From: Hyaloscypha bicolor E
Lineage: Eukaryota; Ascomycota; Leotiomycetes; Helotiales; Hyaloscyphaceae
Direction of reading: 5' to 3'
Assembly (NCBI RefSeq): GCF_002865645.1
Contig: NW_020194519.1
Coordinates: 2,043,542 to 2,107,541, forward strand
Length of the DNA: 64,000 nt
Of the stretch, positions 58,692-64,000 are shown in pieces. The position numbers were made by a program, and so were the translations under genes. The notes below the pieces were generated by a model that was not told where the DNA came from, ran no database searches, and worked only from the letters and a program-made list of their open reading frames with translations. How positions within the stretch are numbered: position 1 is the stretch's first letter; each line of letters opens with the position of its first letter.

Positions 58692-59607
58692 ATCATGCAT
58701 CAGGACTTGTACTAAATCCCCTATATCCCTGCGGGTTTAGTATATATTAGTAATACGGTCAAAAATCAGTGATATGGTCATTTTTTTAGAATACTAATCT
58801 TCGGAATTTTAGTGAAAATCGAAGAAAAATATTTTATAGTTTATATGGAGTTTATACTATAATTAATAATTGAAATTCTCTTACTTTCATATTATATATA
58901 TATACAGTAAAAAATAGTGGAAATATTATATACTTTACCTTGTCGGCGACCCCTCCAAAATGCTACGATTCTAAGAAATCAATTAATTATATAACTATTA
59001 CATCTTAATTCGTATACCCAATAATTATCTCCTTCTCATTAGTAGCTAATCTAACTATATTACCAAAGTTATTATTATAAAATAAAGGGGAAAGGGGAGA
59101 GTAGCTTGACAAAACCAAGCTCTCTACCTAGTATTTATTATTGTATGCAAATATATATTACCTAGTAGGTAGATATGCTCTCTTCCAGAATCTTATTAGC
59201 CATCCCCCGTACTCTCTTGAGATTAATATTATAGCCTAAATAGATCAAAAAGTCAATAAACTACTTTAGGGCATTCTCCTAATTACGATAAAGGACCTTA
59301 TTAAGGCCCCCTTTAATATTTTATAATAATTGGCTAGCGAGATATGCTTTCCAGAGGCGTAATTTGACCCTAAATTAATACGCAATTGCAGATTTTTGAT
59401 ATATAGGTTTCTGGTATAGAAATCGGAGGCCTGGGCCATCCTTTTCTCTTCTTCTGGGTCGAATTTGGCCATGGTATTAATATTTAATTAATTAAAATTG
59501 ATATAATAGTAAAAAAAATGACCGTATCGCTGATTTTTGACCGTATTACTAATATGCACTAAACCCGCAGGGATATAGGGGATTTAGTACAAGTCCTGAC
59601 GCACGAT
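58692..59607 (-). mobile_element. 916-bp pogo/Tc1-like DNA element with long terminal inverted repeats
   Basis: The terminal inverted repeats are about 95 bp long. The left starts ATCATGCATCAGGACTTG, and the complement of the right starts ATCGTGCGTCAGGACTTG. They include the shared block CCTGCGGGTTTAGT and end in a run next to the word TGACC/GGTCA. A TA dinucleotide flanks each end (58690-58691 and 59608-59609), the target duplication of the Tc1/mariner superfamily. Inside, the minus strand carries the N-terminal part of a transposase. The full elements are about 2 kb, so this looks like an internally deleted, nonautonomous derivative. Confidence 0.85.
59150..59472 (-). pseudogene. N-terminal fragment of a pogo-like transposase
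   Basis: The frame starts MAKFDPEEEKRMAQASDFY at 59472, typical of the psq/CENP-B helix-turn-helix start of fungal pogo transposases. It shifts frame near 59300 and continues ENALKQFIDFLIYLGYNIN with Q as a stop, then RGMANKILEE. The catalytic DDE domain is absent. Confidence 0.7.
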
Positions 59608-60304
59608 TAGCTTAAGCTCGGGGTTATATATAATAATTAGGTAACTATAAATACCTTATTTAGATACTAGATATCTCTCTTAGATACTAGATATTTCTTT
59701 AGCTCTAGTCTAATTCTTACTAGTATTATATATTATAATAACTATAATACTAATAATAGTATCTAACTTAATAAAACTATTAAAGATTAAGTTAATATCT
59801 AGTTTAATATTAGATTTATAATAATAAGAATACTAATTAGATAAGTATAATTCTATATTATATTTATAAAAACTCTATTTTTATTTAGCTTAGCTAATAT
59901 AAATAAGCTAGAAGTTTACTTTAATAATCTTACTAATTATTTTATTATTTCTAATAAATGCTTTATATTTATAATATAATATTTTAGATACTTTTTCCTG
60001 TTTTAGAATATTATTTTATAAAGTTTTATTTCTAAATTCTTTATTTATAATTCCTGTTTTCTTATAAAAGTCAAATTATAATATTTATATTACTATTTTA
60101 GTTATTTATTTATTAGTAAGCTCTGAAATATACTAAAATAAGCAGGCTATAATATTAATATAAAAGCCTTTAAATATCTTATAAAATACTATAAATAATA
60201 CTATAAATTCGGATAATTACTAAAATAATTTAAGTTTAATTATTTTATTATTATTAATATTTTTTATATTTCTAATAAGTCTATACTTTATATTATTAAT
60301 AAAA
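59608..60304. other. AT-rich stretch between the pogo-like element and LINE copy E
   Basis: The first 100 bases continue the relic LTR interrupted by the DNA element. The rest is RIP-degraded AT-rich DNA in which I recognise nothing. Confidence 0.5.
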
Positions 60305-63300
60305 GTTTTTATTTTTTTTATTTTTTTATTTTTTTTCCTTTTAACGTGCTTTATTAGTTTAGAACTATATAGCACGGCTAGCTAAGCTAGCGTGAGTCTC
60401 AGTAGCTTATATACAGGCCCAAATTCCAATATAGGTAGTAAATAGTTAGGGACATACCCCTGAAACAAAAACTTAAGGAAATAAAGAAAAAATGAGTATA
60501 AATCGTAATTCCTCCCCTACTCCCTATTTCCCTTTTCCCTTTTTCCCTATTCCCCTTCTCCTATTTCCTCCCCTATTTCCTCCCCTATTTCCTCCCCTAT
60601 TTCCTCCCCTATTTCCTCCCTTATTTCTACTTCTTCCACTTCTTCCACTTCTTCTACTTCTTCCACTTCTTCTACTTCTTCCACTTCTTCTACTTCTTCT
60701 ACTTCTTCCACTTCTATGCTTCGCTCAATATGCCATTTTCTTGTATATATACTAGTTTCTTTTAAGAATACTAGTATATTTGATATCCCAATTTCCGTAT
60801 GTAATAGTAGTTGTAGGTTAAAAGTACTAGCTTCCAAGCTCCCTTTGAATAGACTAAATAGTCTAAGTCGTTCCTCCCTATATAGCATATAGTATAAAAG
60901 GAGGTGCTTTGCATTCTCAGTCTTTCCGCATTTATATTTGTTATTAGATATTATATTTAGCCTGTATAAATAGGACTTTAAATATCCGTAGCCTAGCTTT
61001 AGCTGGAAGAATGCACTAGCTAGGGGCCTAAAAGTTCCTAAAGGTAGGTTTATCTTTCTGGATACTTTCTACGGATATATATTACTATATAATTCTAGCT
61101 GGGTTTTCGGTTTAGTATAAGATTCTAAAAGTAGTCTATACTCTAGTTTCTTAACTTTATTAATTTTAATCCCTAGGAAAGCAAAGGAGGTTTTTACTAA
61201 TTCAGGTTCTAATATAGGAGAAGTAGTGCCTAGCTTAGCTAGTTTGTCTACTTCTTCGTTCCCTATTATATCTGTATACCCTGGAACCCAGATTAGTTCT
61301 ATATTAGCTCCTTTAGCTTTAAGGGCCTTAGTAGCTAGTATAGCTCTAATCTGTTAACTTTGTCCTGGCTTATTAGAAGGAGTTTTTAATCTTAGTAAAC
61401 TAGCTTGGTTATCTATAAAGATATTAAAAAGCTTCCCTCTCTTTACTTTACTGCTAGCGTACTTAATAGCCCTAGTAACGCCTTCTAGTTCTCTATTATA
61501 GACTATAGTACTAGCTCCTATATTCTGGCTTTTTTTATATTTAGCTATAACCGGAATATAAGGGGTTTCGTAACTATAAACTACGAGCCCTAGGCCTATT
61601 CCAAGTCCTTTTTCAGTTTGAGATCCATCTGTATATATAGATAATATAGAGCTATTATTATATAAAGTCTTTAGATAGAAGTTATATAATATAGTAGTCT
61701 CTTCCTTTGGCTCTTTTAATATAGTGATTTTATAAGGCACTTCTCTGTCCCAAGGAGTAAAATAAAAGTGTCTTATAGTCTCTAGGTCTTTAGAGTCTAT
61801 TAGATTACTAATAGAGTCTACTATAGTTTCTACTTGAGACTTTTTGGCCATACAATTTCGCTTTAGATCGGTATTTAGACTATAAATAGAGTCTATATTA
61901 GATTCTACTAGTTCTAAATTACGGGATCTTTGGAAGAACTTCTCGAACTCTAATCTAATAGGGTATTTTAGACTTAGTTTAAGGATACGGAAGGCATATT
62001 AATATCAACTATGGTTTAGCCTTATAATAGGTGGAACTAAAGCTAATTCGACCTCTATAGGAATAATAGAAGCAGTTTTGAATACTCCTAGGGTTTTCCT
62101 TAGGGCTAGGTTTTGAATTGCCTATAAAGGCCGAATTTGAGCTTTGCTTTCAGTCTTTTACTATAGTATAGAACCATAGTCTATTATACTAGTAATACAG
62201 GCTAAATATAGCTATCTAATTATAAAAGGGAATAAGCCATGCAATATATTCGTAAGTCTCTGTACCCTATAAAAGGCTTGTTTTGCTTTGGAAGCCCTAT
62301 AGGCTATATGTTTCTTAAATTTGAGATTTTTATCGAAATAGATCCCTAGTTATTTGACTACTTTACTAGGGGAAACTAGTTCCCTATTAGGTAGTTTTAG
62401 ACTAGGCTTGTTTTTGGAATTATTAAAATAAATAAGCTCTGTTTTATTTATATTAAAGCTAATAGTATTCTTTTTCCCTAAATCGACTATATTCTTTACT
62501 TCTCTTTCTAGAGTTTTAATGTTTTTCTTTAGATTCTTAGAAGTAGTAATAAGGAATATATTATCTAAATAGGATCTGAATTTAATATTTGCTAACTTAA
62601 ATAAGTCTCGGATATAGATAAGAAATAATATAGGGGATATAGGGCTACCTTGTGGAATACCAGTAAGTATAGACCTAAATGCTTCCATACTATTATTAAA
62701 AGCTAGTCGTAATACTCGGTTGTCTAGGAATAATGATATCTATAGAATAAGGCTAGTAGATAGTAATAAACTAATTATAATCTGTAATAGCCTATTCTTG
62801 GATACGTGATTGAAGGCGCCTTTAATATCTAGGAAGAGAGTACTAGTTTTTAGCTTATAGGACTTATTTAATTCTACTTTATTTTATAATAGTAAAATAG
62901 TATTAATAGCTAACTTATAGAGCCTATCTCCTATTTGGGAGTAGTATAGTAGGTTACTAGTCTCGGCTAAATAGCTAAGTCGCCTAGCTAGTATTCTCTC
63001 AGAAACCTTCCCTAAGTAATTAAGTAGGGAAATAACTCAATATACTTTGGATAGGGAATAGTTTAGTTTCCCTGATTTCTTTAGAATAAAGCTAGTAGCT
63101 TGTTTCCAGACTTTAGGATAGTATCCCTTATTAATAAATAAGAAGTATAGCCTATAAAAGATATCTAGAGAAGCTCTATAAGTATGAACTATAATCTCTT
63201 GAGTAACTAAGTCTGGTCCAGGGATTTTCCCCTTTACCTTAGAAATATAGGCTTGTTCTAGCTCTATTTTAGATAAAATAGGCCAGTCCTACTTTGAGCT

Positions 63301-64000
63301 AGACCTATAGTTTATTAAACTAGTAGGCTCAGTAATAGGGGGTAGTGGGAAAAGCATAGTTCTAAAGATATTATATTTCTCTTGGAAAGTCGATTTTAGC
63401 TTATTTAAACTATTATCTAAGATACTAGGAATAGGTTAATATATAGTATCTTTAGTATATTTTATAGCTTTAAAAATTGACTAGAGGTCTTTATTCTCTA
63501 AGAACTTATTCTAGTATACTAGCTTAGTACTCTTAATAGTATTAAAATAGGTGTTTTTTGTATTTTGGAGTTCTTATTTATAGAGAGTATACCCTAAAGC
63601 TTTAGACTTATAGCTATAGTATAGTATTAATTTACGTAAGGTCTTTAAGTCCTTATTTTACTAGGGTTTAGAATACGGACTAGTAGTAGATTTTGGAATA
63701 CTATTACTAGCTGCTTCTATTATTCTATTAGTAAAGTCTTCTGCTAATAGGTCTAGTTTATGGTTTCCAGGTATACTAGTAAGTGGAAAGGGCATATTCT
63801 CAAGGCTATTAGTAAGGTAGCTTGTAAATTTAGCCCAGTCCGCTTTCTTAGTATTAAATCTGACTGGATTAGAACTAGAGTTATAAGTCGACTTACTAAT
63901 AGTAAATAGAACCCCAAAATAATTAGAACCTAAGTCTAGTAGTACTTGCCAGTCTTTAATCTTAGTTACTATTCCACTAGTAGCAAAACTTAAGTCTAAT
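60305..64000 (-). mobile_element. Tad-like LINE copy E, 3' part, running off the window
   Basis: The poly-A tail (T-rich on the plus strand) starts near 60305. The 3' untranslated region with its hairpin is at 60373-60394, and ORF2 continues to the window edge inside the endonuclease region. Sequence agrees closely with copy A but keeps more CpA sites. The 5' end and target duplication lie outside the window. Confidence 0.88.
60547..64000 (-). pseudogene. LINE copy E ORF2, partial
   Basis: Open segments at 62688-62350 (RT with GIPQGSPISP and YLDN), 61851-61354 (RNase H with SIYTDGSQTEKGLG and NIFIDNQASLL) and 60888-60547 (C-terminus) all share one frame. The zinc motif keeps its His (AKHLLL). 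The C-terminal tandem repeat is expanded: about eight EVE units followed by EIGE units. The first is seen only in this copy at this length. Confidence 0.85.

Noticed and set aside
60492..60755. Plus-strand frame rich in Pro, Leu and Phe (similar frames at 33372 plus and 52752 minus)
   Set aside because: These are antisense readings of the tandem repeat at the LINE ORF2 C-terminus.

Overview
The window is nuclear DNA of a filamentous ascomycete. The evidence is 46-70 bp introns with GT-AG ends and CTAAC-type branch sites, fungal orthologues throughout, and a repeat block decayed by C-to-T transitions in the style of repeat-induced point mutation (RIP). The gene set (a Ryp1/Wor1/Sge1 WOPR regulator, Tdp1, Vps45, an Ale1-type MBOAT acyltransferase, Rce1) and the shape of the proteins suggest Eurotiomycetes (Eurotiales or Onygenales). 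That placement is inference, not proof.

Positions 1-25 kb are an ordinary gene-bearing region of balanced composition. It holds a WOPR transcription factor on the minus strand behind a very large upstream region full of microsatellites and G/C homopolymers. Next come a nine-exon tyrosyl-DNA phosphodiesterase (minus), a seven-exon FAD oxidoreductase (plus), Vps45 (minus), a five-exon lysophospholipid acyltransferase (plus), the CAAX protease Rce1 (minus), and a serine-rich protein with two C-terminal membrane spans (plus). Exon structures were rebuilt by hand from splice sites and reading-frame phase; all close in frame. The genes are housekeeping and do not form one pathway, although Vps45, Ale1 and Rce1 all act on endomembranes.

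From about 25.0 to 27.1 kb the composition falls sharply. This border holds a 15-bp AT minisatellite and the truncated N-terminal half of a fungal protein-kinase-like gene.

From about 27 to 64 kb there are no intact genes, only nested, RIP-degraded transposons. A Ty3/gypsy element (26919-39544, minus) has both LTRs and a 5-bp target duplication, and is split by a two-ORF Tad-like LINE (copy A, with its own 13-bp duplication). A second gypsy remnant follows. Then a LINE (copy B/D) is split twice: by a younger LINE (copy C) and by a 785-bp solo LTR. A 916-bp pogo-like derivative sits inside a relic LTR, and a fourth LINE (copy E) runs off the right edge. LINE frames are disrupted almost only by nonsense transitions, not indels, as expected from RIP. 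Copy C is the youngest and alone keeps the reverse-transcriptase YLDD box. I found no undescribed gene system. The most unusual structures are a perfect 51-bp inverted repeat inside RIP-degraded DNA, a gypsy element with one mutated and one nearly unmutated LTR, and a conserved hairpin in the LINE 3' end.
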